NCBI GenBank assembly: GCA_964598025.1
Contig: CAZRAU010000002.1
Coordinates: forward strand, 1 to 64,000
Origin: JALGWN01 sp964598025
Lineage (GTDB): Bacteria > Arandabacterota > Arandabacteria > Arandabacterales > Arandabacteraceae
DNA: 64,000 bases
Direction: 5' to 3'
Positions within the stretch are counted from its first letter, which is position 1. Each line of letters begins with the position of its first letter. Position numbers and translations under genes: made by a program. Positions 17,161 to 24,965 of this stretch are shown here, one piece after another. The notes under the pieces were generated by a model. That model was given only the letters and a program-made list of their open reading frames with translations. It was not told the DNA's origin and did not search any database.

Positions 17161-19128
17161 ATGAGGCTATTGCGTCACGCATCGCTTCAGCAGAAGCTGG
17201 TCACGATCATAATGATCACGACCGGAGTGGCCCTGCTCGTCACGGCAGTCGCCTTGGTCGTCTATGAGATCGTCATGTTCAGGGCCGACACGAGACATGC
17301 GTTGACGAGCATGGCCGATGTCATCGGCGCCAACAGCACGGCAGCCCTGGAGTTCAGCGACCCCGAGGCGGGGGACGAGTCGCTGCGTGCGTTGGCCACC
17401 GATCCGAACATCGTGGCGGCCCGCATATATGACAGCGATGGGAAGCCCTTCGCAACGTACTACCGGTCTGATATCACAGCCGAGCTGGCTCCTCCAGGCG
17501 TGTCAATAGCAGGCAGGGCCGGCTATGGGGGCTTTCCGGACATAATGCGCCCGATCCGCTTCGGGGGCGAAACCATAGGATACGTCTACATACAGACGGA
17601 CAGGAGTCAGATTTCAGCAAGGATCGGGCGGTATACGGCCATCACGGCCGGAGTGCTCTCATTATCGATATTGCTCGCCCTTTTCCTGTCATCCAGGCTT
17701 CAACGTGTAATCTCAGGGCCTGTCCTCCACCTGGCCTTAACCGCAAGCAAGGTCTCCGCGAAAAAGGACTTCTCGCTGCGCGCGACCAAGCATGGTGAAG
17801 ATGAGATCGGGACACTCACTGACCGGTTTAACGAGATGCTGTCCCAGATCCAGTCACAGGACGCCGCGCTCCGCGCCACGCACGGCGAGCTCAAGCTTCG
17901 AGCGGAAGAGCTGCAAAGCGAGTTGGCCGGACGCAGGAAGGCCCAGGAATCTCTTCAGTATCGGCTGGAGCTGGAGAAGATTATCACCTCGATCTCAGCC
18001 GCATTTATCAATGTGGATTCGACGAGGATAGACCAAACGATAATCGAGGGGCTCCGCTCGATCGGAGAGTTCATGGACGTCGACCAGTGCAACGTCATCA
18101 TGTTTTCCGAAGACATGGCGACTATTGACTGCACGCACGAATGGTCGCGGCCGGGTGTTGATCCTATGATGGGACGGGTAAGAGGCTTGCCGGTGGATGG
18201 CTTTCCGTGGTGGATGGAAGAAATACGAAAGGGTGACGCTTTGATCATATCGAGCCCGGAAGACCTGCCGCCGTTTGCGCGCGGGACGAAGGAGATGATG
18301 GAACATAGCGGACTGCTAGGGATCATAGCCGTACGAATGGTCTATGGCGGCGAGATGCTTGGATATATCACCTTTGCTTCGCGCCGGCCGGGACAGGCCT
18401 GGGCAGACGAGGACATAGCACTGCTCAAGATGGTCGCGGAGACCTTCGTAGACGCCCTCGGACGCAAAAAGGCAGAGGGTCTCAGGGCCTCATTGGCTGA
18501 AAAGGAAGTGCTTCTCAAGGAGATCCACCATCGGGTCAAGAACAACCTGCAGATAATATCGAGCTTGCTCCATCTACAGTCTAGAAACGTGACAGACGCG
18601 CGGGCCCTCGAGATGTTGAGGGAAGGCCAGAACCGCGTGCAGTCAATGGCGCTCATCCACGAGAATCTGTATAGATCACAGGACCTCGCGAATGTTGATT
18701 TCGGGGAGTACGTAAAGACGCTGGTGGCACATCTCTTCAGTTCGTATGGAGGGGGACAGGGGAAGGTCAATCTGATTGTGGAAGTTGACCGGGTTCCCCT
18801 CAGCATAGACACCGCAATACCTTGCGGGCTCATAATCAACGAATTGGTCACAAACTCGCTGAAGTATGCGTTCCCGAAGGGTCGAAAAGGGGAGATTCAG
18901 GTTTGCCTTCACCTTGTCGGTGACGGGGAGGTTGCACTCACGGTGAGTGACAACGGCGTCGGCCTTCCCCCAGGGTTTGATATCGAGAGAACCGAGTCAC
19001 TGGGGCTTCGTCTGGTGACCACTCTGGCGGATCAGATAGACGGCCGGGTGCACATCGGGTGTGACGTCGGGTCCGAATTCAAAATCAGCTTCCGAACAGG
19101 TTTGGAAAAGGTGGGCTCGCACGCATGA
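17161..19128 (+). CDS. Membrane histidine kinase: CHASE8-like sensor, HAMP, GAF, HisKA_2/HATPase
   Basis: 655 residues. There is a transmembrane helix at about 18-40, a periplasmic CHASE8-like region (about 45-155; ALTSMADVIGANSTAALEFSDP is characteristic of YfiN relatives), a second helix at about 160-183, HAMP (about 185-240), a short coiled coil, a GAF domain (about 275-435), then a HisKA_2-type box LLKEIHHRVKNNLQIISSLL with the phospho-acceptor His and an HATPase domain (NELVTNSLKYAF, DNGVGLPPG, LGLRLV). A GTG at 17158 is an alternative start; I chose ATG 17161 because GGAGGAG is 10 nt upstream. The output partner is the receiver at the start of the next, overlapping gene. In this trio a kinase replaces the diguanylate cyclase of YfiN. 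Confidence 0.88.
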   Translation: MRLLRHASLQQKLVTIIMITTGVALLVTAVALVVYEIVMFRADTRHALTSMADVIGANSTAALEFSDPEAGDESLRALATDPNIVAARIYDSDGKPFATYYRSDITAELAPPGVSIAGRAGYGGFPDIMRPIRFGGETIGYVYIQTDRSQISARIGRYTAITAGVLSLSILLALFLSSRLQRVISGPVLHLALTASKVSAKKDFSLRATKHGEDEIGTLTDRFNEMLSQIQSQDAALRATHGELKLRAEELQSELAGRRKAQESLQYRLELEKIITSISAAFINVDSTRIDQTIIEGLRSIGEFMDVDQCNVIMFSEDMATIDCTHEWSRPGVDPMMGRVRGLPVDGFPWWMEEIRKGDALIISSPEDLPPFARGTKEMMEHSGLLGIIAVRMVYGGEMLGYITFASRRPGQAWADEDIALLKMVAETFVDALGRKKAEGLRASLAEKEVLLKEIHHRVKNNLQIISSLLHLQSRNVTDARALEMLREGQNRVQSMALIHENLYRSQDLANVDFGEYVKTLVAHLFSSYGGGQGKVNLIVEVDRVPLSIDTAIPCGLIINELVTNSLKYAFPKGRKGEIQVCLHLVGDGEVALTVSDNGVGLPPGFDIERTESLGLRLVTTLADQIDGRVHIGCDVGSEFKISFRTGLEKVGSHA

Positions 19129-21134
19129 ATGAAAACGTCCCGATACTGGTTGTTGAGGATGAGAGCATCGTGTCCATGGATATACAGGACAGGCTCCGCC
19201 GCCTCGGGTATACGGTCGCCGGTGCGGCCTCGACGGGACGTGATGCGATCATCAAGGCCGAGAAACTCAAGCCCGCCCTTGTGCTTATGGACATCCAACT
19301 CAAGGGAGGCATGGACGGCATAGAGGCGGCGGAGGAGATTCGACGAGGCCACGACATCCCGGTGATCTTTCTGACAGCCTTCGCAGACACGGCCACGCTG
19401 GCGCGTGCGAAGCTTACCGGCCCATTCGGCTATATCACCAAGCCCTTCGAGGAAAAGGACCTCAGGACGAGCATCGAGATAGCGATCAACAATCACCGGA
19501 TGGAGCACGCGCTCAAAGCCGAGCGGGACAAGGCTCAGAAGTATCTCGACATAGCAGGGGTGATGATCGTCGCTCTTGCCGCCGACGGGGAGATAACACT
19601 CATCAACCGAAAAGGCTGCGAGGTTCTCGGTTATGACGAAGAGGGGCTGATAGGCAGGAATTGGTTCGACACGTGCATTCCTCGTGACGCCCGGGCCGGG
19701 GCGAAAGGCACATTCGACAAGATCGCCTCCGGGGAGTTCGAGATAGTTGCGCACGATGAGAACCCCGTGGTCACCAGCTCGGGCGAAGAGAGAATCATCC
19801 TGTGGTACAACAGCGCCATACTTGATGAGACAGGCGCATTCGCGGGTTATCTGAGTTCGGGTGAGGACATCACCGAGCGAAGGAAGGCAGAGAGAGAAAG
19901 GGAAAACCTGCAGGCACAGATAGTCCAGATGCAGAAGATGGACGCGATCGGGACGCTTGCCGGCGGAATCGCCCACGACTTCAACAATATCCTTACCACC
20001 ATACAGGGCAACACCGAGCTTGCGTTGCTCAAGATCGGTCCGAATGACGAACTACGGAGGAAACTGGACCAGATTCACATGGCTGCGGATCGGGCCGCCA
20101 ATCTTACGAGGCAGCTTCTCATCTTCAGCAGGAAGCGTCCGGTAAAGATAGAGGCGGTCGATATCAATGAAACCGTGGAGAACATGCTGGACATGCTCGG
20201 CCGTCTTATCGGGGAGGAGATCAGGATCGAGACTCATCTTGCCGATCACGTTCCGCTTCTGCGCGCGGATCGAACCAACCTGGAGCAGATCCTGCTGAAT
20301 CTGGTGGTTAACGCCAGGGACGCAATGCCGAATGGCGGGGCCATCGGAATCAGCACATCTTATGCCCCGTCCCTCAAGGCACTGGGAGCAACCGGCGATG
20401 GGGCCGGACCGGTCAAGGCGGTATGTCTGGCCGTGGAAGACAATGGAGTCGGGATCGACAAGGACACGGTCGCGAAGATCTTCGATCCTTTCTTCACAAC
20501 CAAGGGGATGGGGAAGGGCACCGGTTTGGGCTTGTCGGTCGTCTACGGGATCTGCGAACAGCATGGGGGCTGGGTCGAGGTAGACAGCGAGCCCGGCAGG
20601 GGCTCTACATTCAGCATATATCTGCCCGCCGTCACCGAAGACAAGAGTGGGGCTGTGGGAGAAGAGGGCTCGAGCCCGAATCTTGTCGGCGACGGGGAGC
20701 GAGTTCTCATTGTGGAAGACGAACCTGCTGTCTTGGATATCACTGAGACCGTCCTCAGAGCCCACGGCTATCAAGTGTTCCCGGCCGCCAGCGCCGAGGA
20801 AGGCCTCAGGATCTTCGACAGCGAGAAGGGGAAACTCGACCTGATCTTCAGTGACGTTGTGCTACCGGGCATGAGCGGGTTGGATTTTATCGATGCGGTC
20901 GTATCACGCGGCTTCGGCGGAGGCATCCTGTTTGGAAGCGGCTATACCGACAATAAGTCCCAGTGGCCGGCAATCTGTGAAAGAGGGTACAAGTTCCTGT
21001 CGAAGCCATATCCCCTCCAGAGCCTGCTCAGGTCGGTGAAGGAAATCCTCGAGAGCACCCGGGCGGAGACGCGTGCCGAGGGAATCGGCATGGAAGACAG
21101 CCAGTTGGCGTCTGGTCGGCCCATCATCGCCTGA
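19125..21134 (+). CDS. Receiver-PAS-histidine kinase-receiver hybrid
   Basis: 669 residues, cytoplasmic. There is an N-terminal receiver (about 4-122; phospho-Asp in LVLMDIQLKG, KPF near 105), a PAS domain (about 135-250), a HisKA box GTLAGGIAHDFNNIL (about 275) with an HATPase (NLVVNARDAMPNGG, DNGVGID, GTGLGLSVV), and a C-terminal receiver (about 520-640; LIFSDVVLPGMSG). The start overlaps the upstream kinase stop (ATGA), so the two are co-translated. The first receiver is the expected target of the HisKA_2 kinase; signal then probably passes through its own kinase core to the last receiver. Confidence 0.88.
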   Translation: MNENVPILVVEDESIVSMDIQDRLRRLGYTVAGAASTGRDAIIKAEKLKPALVLMDIQLKGGMDGIEAAEEIRRGHDIPVIFLTAFADTATLARAKLTGPFGYITKPFEEKDLRTSIEIAINNHRMEHALKAERDKAQKYLDIAGVMIVALAADGEITLINRKGCEVLGYDEEGLIGRNWFDTCIPRDARAGAKGTFDKIASGEFEIVAHDENPVVTSSGEERIILWYNSAILDETGAFAGYLSSGEDITERRKAERERENLQAQIVQMQKMDAIGTLAGGIAHDFNNILTTIQGNTELALLKIGPNDELRRKLDQIHMAADRAANLTRQLLIFSRKRPVKIEAVDINETVENMLDMLGRLIGEEIRIETHLADHVPLLRADRTNLEQILLNLVVNARDAMPNGGAIGISTSYAPSLKALGATGDGAGPVKAVCLAVEDNGVGIDKDTVAKIFDPFFTTKGMGKGTGLGLSVVYGICEQHGGWVEVDSEPGRGSTFSIYLPAVTEDKSGAVGEEGSSPNLVGDGERVLIVEDEPAVLDITETVLRAHGYQVFPAASAEEGLRIFDSEKGKLDLIFSDVVLPGMSGLDFIDAVVSRGFGGGILFGSGYTDNKSQWPAICERGYKFLSKPYPLQSLLRSVKEILESTRAETRAEGIGMEDSQLASGRPIIA

Positions 21135-21170
21135 GTTTGGGCCGGTCGGTTTGGCGAACTCGCGCACGCT

Positions 21171-21344
21171 TCATTTCGCGTTATTCCGGGGAAGCTTCAT
21201 AACGGTCAACCAGAACCCCTCGATTGCCTTGACGACCTTCATGAATTGCTCAAGACCGATGGGTTTCGTGATGAAGCAATTGGCGTGCAGATTGTAGATC
21301 TTGATGATATCCCCCGCCGTCTGGGGCGGCCCTTTCGCAATCGG
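21171..21344 (-). pseudogene. C-terminal remnant of an Rcp1/CheY-like response regulator
   Basis: In the same frame as, and directly after, the stop codon of the kinase at 21345 there are 57 sense codons without a start codon, ending at TGA 21173-21171. They encode IIKIYNLHANCFITKPIGLE and onward to FWLTVMKLP, which is the alpha4-beta5-alpha5 end of the small receiver proteins that normally follow phytochrome-type kinases (YNLHANCYITKPVDL...FWLTIVKLP in relatives). The phospho-Asp half (about 90-100 residues) is gone. I infer an internal deletion of the receiver gene right behind the kinase stop. Confidence 0.7.
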
Positions 21345-23213
21345 TCATCCTTGCCGTCCGATTGTGAAGTGGAAGGTCGTGCCTTCCCCGGGCTCCGATT
21401 CCACCCAGATCCTCCCGCCATGGCGCTCGACGATCTTCTTGCAGATGGTCAGCCCTATGCCGGTGCCTGGGTACTCGTCCTTGCGGTGCAACCGCTGAAA
21501 TATCACGAAGATCCGATCTCTGTACTCCGGGCCGATGCCGATACCGTTGTCCCGTACCGAAAACGACCATTGATCTCCGTCTTCCTGTGCGGAGATGTGG
21601 ATTCGGGGCGCCTCCGTACCCCTGAACTTGATCCCGTTCTCGATGAGATTCTGGAATAACCGCGCGAGCTGTGATTCGTCTGCGAAGACAACGGGCAGAT
21701 CATCACTGGTTATCACAGCTGAGGCCTGTCTGATAACGTTCTGCAGGCTCGCAATCGCCCTGGCGAGCGCTGTGGCCGAATCGACCCTGTCGAATAACTT
21801 CGGTCCCGTGCTCAGCGTCGAATAGGAGAGCAAATCGCTAATCATACGTTGCATCCTGTTGGCACCATCAACCGCAAAGCCGATGAATTCGAGGGCATCG
21901 CCATCGAGTCTGTCCCTGTAACGCCTCTCCAGCAGCTGCGTATAGCTCGAGATCATGCGCAATGGTTCCTGCAAGTCATGCGATGCGACATAGGCAAACT
22001 GCTCCAGATCGCTGTTCGACCGCTTGAGTTCCTCGTTGTACCGTTTGACCTGCTCTTCCGCCCATCTCTTTTCGGTTATGTCCTCACCGGAACTCAACGT
22101 GCCTATGATCTCGCCGGCATCATCCTTGAGGACGGTATTATGCCACGCGATCAGACGTTCCTCGCTGGGTTTCACTATAACGGGGTTCTCATGGCGCCCA
22201 GCGCCGTCGACTTCGCCCGCAAGGAGCGCGCGGAAGAGGTCCAGGGTCCTTTTCCGACACCGTGCCGGTATGAAATCGTCAAACCAGTTTCTGCCGACAA
22301 CGGCGGTTGGTTCGCGACCAAGTATCTCACAGCCCTTCTGGTTTATCATGCTGACTTGCCCGGCGGGATCGATGGCTATCAGCATGACCCCGGCTACATC
22401 GAGATAGCGCTGGGTGCGATCTCTTTCCTGGCGCAAGGCCTTCTCGGTGAGCTTGCGGTCGGTTATGTCGCTCACTATCCCATCGAAGCAAAGAACGGTG
22501 CCTTGGTCATCCTTGTCCGGAACACCGTGGTCACTGAGCCAACGCACTTCTCCGGTCTCTTTGTGCACTACTCTGTATTCGAGCCTATACTCGCTCCCGT
22601 TGGTGCGGGCATCGGCTAGTCTGCTTAGTGTTGTTTCTGCGTCGTCCGGGTGAATCGACTTGGACCGGGTCTGATGAAGATCACAGAGATCTTCCGGATT
22701 GTAACCCGTCCAGTCCTTCCATCGCGGCGACATGTAAGTCATGGTGCCGGTTTCGTCGGGCAGCGATGTATAGACGGCATCCGGGATATTGCGAACCAGG
22801 TTTTCGAATCTGTCTCTGGCCTCCCGAATTTCAGCCTCTGCTTGTTTGCGCTCGGTGATATCCTCAATGGCCAGGAGGATCATGCGGGCGTCATCCGGCG
22901 CCCCATAGAGCCTCCTGGCGTTTAAAGACATGATGCGGAGGCCGATCTTTGGGAAGTTGTGCCTAACCTCAAAACCGTCGAAACTGGTTTCCGCCGGGAG
23001 AATGGCCTCCAGGAGGTGTCTGAGTCTGGGGATGTCCCACTGCCCATGGCCCAGGTCATAGACACGTCTGCCGACCGTCTCCTCTTCGCCAATCTGAAAG
23101 ACCCGGTAGAAACAAGGATTGGCGCAAATGACTCTCAGCCGGTCATCGAGAACAAGCACAGGTTCACGAACAGTTGCAATGATGGTCTCGGCGATTCCTT
23201 CGATTAGCAGCAT
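21345..23213 (-). CDS. Cytoplasmic PAS-rich histidine kinase (phytochrome-kinase-like core)
   Basis: 622 residues. There are three PAS domains (about 10-125, 130-255, 265-385), then a coiled coil and a HisKA box LEQFAYVASHDLQEPLRMISSYTQLL (His at the SHD) with an HATPase (QNLIENGIKFRG, DNGIGIGPEY, GTGIGLTICKKI). The core resembles phytochrome-type kinases that pass phosphate to a separate small receiver. That receiver survives only as the remnant directly downstream, so this kinase may have lost its partner. I chose ATG 23213, with GGAG 6 nt upstream and the PAS fold beginning at once; the frame is open upstream, and TTG 23255 is possible. It is driven by module 2 on the minus strand, divergent from the kai operon. 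Confidence 0.85.
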   Translation of the reverse strand: MLLIEGIAETIIATVREPVLVLDDRLRVICANPCFYRVFQIGEEETVGRRVYDLGHGQWDIPRLRHLLEAILPAETSFDGFEVRHNFPKIGLRIMSLNARRLYGAPDDARMILLAIEDITERKQAEAEIREARDRFENLVRNIPDAVYTSLPDETGTMTYMSPRWKDWTGYNPEDLCDLHQTRSKSIHPDDAETTLSRLADARTNGSEYRLEYRVVHKETGEVRWLSDHGVPDKDDQGTVLCFDGIVSDITDRKLTEKALRQERDRTQRYLDVAGVMLIAIDPAGQVSMINQKGCEILGREPTAVVGRNWFDDFIPARCRKRTLDLFRALLAGEVDGAGRHENPVIVKPSEERLIAWHNTVLKDDAGEIIGTLSSGEDITEKRWAEEQVKRYNEELKRSNSDLEQFAYVASHDLQEPLRMISSYTQLLERRYRDRLDGDALEFIGFAVDGANRMQRMISDLLSYSTLSTGPKLFDRVDSATALARAIASLQNVIRQASAVITSDDLPVVFADESQLARLFQNLIENGIKFRGTEAPRIHISAQEDGDQWSFSVRDNGIGIGPEYRDRIFVIFQRLHRKDEYPGTGIGLTICKKIVERHGGRIWVESEPGEGTTFHFTIGRQG

Positions 23214-23404
23214 AACTCGCTCCGCCTCATGGCGTTCCAATGGAATCCGGCACAATCGACCCAGGGCGACGATGTCCGAGCCAGGACCGGCATAGGCACA
23301 AAGAAACGATCCGGCCCCCCTGGGGGCCGGCGTGCAGGTCGCGAGCGGCCCGGCAGGCGTCCGGACCTGGGCCGCCGGGCCCTGGATGTCGTCAAATGGA
23401 TCAC
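23204..23404 (-). CDS. Possible leader ORF (66 codons) overlapping the kinase start
   Basis: GTG at 23404 lies 7 nt after the module's GGAGG (23416-23412). The ORF runs to TAA 23206-23204, 10 nt inside the kinase gene. The product is Arg/Pro-rich with no family signature. The geometry would allow translational coupling to ATG 23213, but the sequence may be a chance ORF in a GC-rich leader. Confidence 0.25.
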   Translation of the reverse strand: MIHLTTSRARRPRSGRLPGRSRPARRPPGGPDRFFVPMPVLARTSSPWVDCAGFHWNAMRRSELCC

Positions 23405-23406
23405 GC

Positions 23407-23452
23407 GGTGACCTCCAATAGGCAGTGTCGGCAGCCCTTCACTACGTCTTTA
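23407..23452 (-). promoter_or_regulatory. Sigma28-like promoter-leader module 2 (PAS kinase, minus strand)
   Basis: Read on the minus strand: TAAAG (23452-23448), 16 nt, CCGAC inside GCCGACA (23431-23427), 10 nt, GGAGG (23416-23412) in TTGGAGGTCACC. The -35 is the exact FliA consensus core. It lies back to back with module 3, leaving about 85 bp between the two -35 boxes (23453-23537). Confidence 0.6.
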
Positions 23453-23537
23453 GCTTCGATCCGGCGGGTTGTGCGTTCGACCTTGGATACCCGGGCGGCG
23501 ATTCGGGTCAATGAATTCGGTATTCACTATTTCAAGC

Positions 23538-23582
23538 TAATGCAAGACGCACAGAATGTCGATAACCGCCGATGGAGGTCAC
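23538..23582 (+). promoter_or_regulatory. Sigma28-like promoter-leader module 3 (kai operon)
   Basis: TAATG at 23538-23542, 16 nt, TCGATAAC at 23559-23566, then GGAGG at 23574-23578 in ATGGAGGTCACC. It drives the KaiA-like/kaiB/kaiC/kinase/receiver genes. An ATG at 23584 with ideal 5-nt spacing opens a frame that stays in phase with the KaiA-like gene, so two start sites (23584 and 23707) are possible for that protein. Confidence 0.55.
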
Positions 23583-23706
23583 CATGAAGGGCCATTGTGC
23601 GCTTGTGCCAGCCGCTTCGTTTGGCGGAGCTAGTGGTTTTTTCAAGCATCCGTTCGGCATGTTGAATTGCCTCTCTGCCTCACGATGGTGTATCAGAGGA
23701 GGGCGC

Positions 23707-24636
23707 GTGGCAGAAGCGAACCATGGTCCGGAACCGGTCAGCATCCTACTGGTTGAAGACGATCCCGGCGACGTGCGTCTCATTCGTGAGATGCTCACCG
23801 AATTACAGGCGGGCAGTTTCTCACTCACCGTGGCGGACACCATTGAGACGGCGATTGCGACTATGGCGTCTGAGCGGCCGGAGGTGATCCTCCTCGATCT
23901 TTGCCTGCCCGACAGCCGGGGACTGGACACATTCATGCAAATCCGCGATCGCACGGCGGACATACCGATCGTTGTTCTCACAGGCGTCAGCCAGTGGGAC
24001 ACGGGCATCGCGGCCGTCCAGAAGGGGGCTCAGGATTATCTGGTGAAGGGGCAGGTCGACGGGCAGTTACTGCGGCGGTCGATCCACTATGCGGTTGAGC
24101 GCTATCGCCTGATCATAGAGCTCGAACACTCCCGTGAGCGGGAGGAGAGGTTGCGGGAGCTCCGATCGCTGGACAGACTCGCCGGCCGGCCGCCGGATGA
24201 CTGCGACGGTAAGCCGTGGGCGGAAGCGGTCCTGCGTAGTGCGCTCCCCCGGAAGTTTGTTTCACTCACTGAGAATCTCGGCGGATTGCTCGAAACGGCG
24301 CTGGAAGAGGACATTCACAAGTCAGAGAGGAAGGTGCCCGGTGAGATCAGGTCGATGGCCGAGGAGATCGGGCGGCTTGGCGGCGGCCCGCGCGATGTGG
24401 TCGACATTTACTATACGGCAATCCGCGAACGCATGGAAGTCAGCGATGCCGGCAAAGCAAAGGCCTATGTCCGGGAGGGCCGTCTTGTGCTGCTCGAGCT
24501 TCTAGGATACCTGGCTTCTTATTATCGGACCCTGTCTCTAGGTATAGTCACAGACCCAAGAGGAGTCATCCGTGGGTACAGAGAGGCACCACCGGAGCCT
24601 GCGGGTGGGCGGACCGGTCGAATTGAGGGGGGCTGA
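23707..24636 (+). CDS. Receiver protein with a KaiA-like (RsbU_N-type) C-terminal helical domain
   Basis: 309 residues from GTG 23707 (GAGGAGGG 4-5 nt upstream); starting at ATG 23584 would add 41 residues. Residues of about 11-130 form an intact receiver (EDD at 17-19, phospho-Asp64 in ILLDLCLPDS, VLTG, YLVKG). A charged helical linker follows (about 135-175), then a helical domain of about 100 residues (about 180-285). Its last part, VVDIYY...Y-V-REGRLVLLELLGYLASYYR, can be aligned without a large gap to the KaiC-binding domain of cyanobacterial KaiA as I remember it (VVEIH...DYRLTLIDVIAHLCEMYRR). The related RsbU N-terminal fold is the alternative. The stop is 1 nt before kaiB. Inference: this is the KaiA counterpart of the kaiBC pair, with a phosphorylatable receiver in place of KaiA's pseudo-receiver. 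Confidence 0.6.
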   Translation: MAEANHGPEPVSILLVEDDPGDVRLIREMLTELQAGSFSLTVADTIETAIATMASERPEVILLDLCLPDSRGLDTFMQIRDRTADIPIVVLTGVSQWDTGIAAVQKGAQDYLVKGQVDGQLLRRSIHYAVERYRLIIELEHSREREERLRELRSLDRLAGRPPDDCDGKPWAEAVLRSALPRKFVSLTENLGGLLETALEEDIHKSERKVPGEIRSMAEEIGRLGGGPRDVVDIYYTAIRERMEVSDAGKAKAYVREGRLVLLELLGYLASYYRTLSLGIVTDPRGVIRGYREAPPEPAGGRTGRIEGG

Positions 24637-24637
24637 T

Positions 24638-24943
24638 ATGAGAGGTTGCATCAAGTTGAAACTGTATATCTCCGGGCATACCGTCAGGTCTGACAACGCG
24701 ATCAGCCATCTTCGCAGCATCTGCGAGGAAATGGTACGGGGCGGCTATGAGATAAGGGTCATAGATGTCACGAGACACCCCGACCAGGCGGAGATCGATG
24801 GGGTCCTGGCCACGCCGACCCTGATCAAGGATTCGCCTCCGCCGGCTGCAAGGCTAATCGGGGACCTGTCCGATAGAGAGAGAGTAGTCACGGCGCTGGA
24901 TCTGCGGTGTGAGCCGGCGGCACATGGCGCGAAGTCACTCTGA
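24638..24943 (+). CDS. kaiB: KaiB-type circadian clock protein
   Basis: 101 residues, matching the roughly 102 of cyanobacterial KaiB. Diagnostic segments: KLYISGHTVRS at the start (KLYVAGNTPNS in relatives), RVIDVTRHPDQAEIDGVLATPTLIK in the middle with the ATPTL proline pair, and PPPAARLIGDLSDRERVVTALDL at the end. KaiB is a thioredoxin-like, fold-switching protein that binds the CI ring of KaiC and sequesters KaiA. ATG 24638 has GAGGGGGG upstream and lies 1 nt after the KaiA-like stop. The C-terminal tail is basic and short. Confidence 0.92.
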   Translation: MRGCIKLKLYISGHTVRSDNAISHLRSICEEMVRGGYEIRVIDVTRHPDQAEIDGVLATPTLIKDSPPPAARLIGDLSDRERVVTALDLRCEPAAHGAKSL

Positions 24944-24965
24944 CCGAACAGGGGGTAACCATAGG

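Noticed and set aside
21246..21659. Plus-strand 137-codon frame opposite the PAS kinase
   Set aside because: It mirrors the real minus-strand kinase and receiver remnant; high-GC coding strands create such long antisense frames throughout the window.
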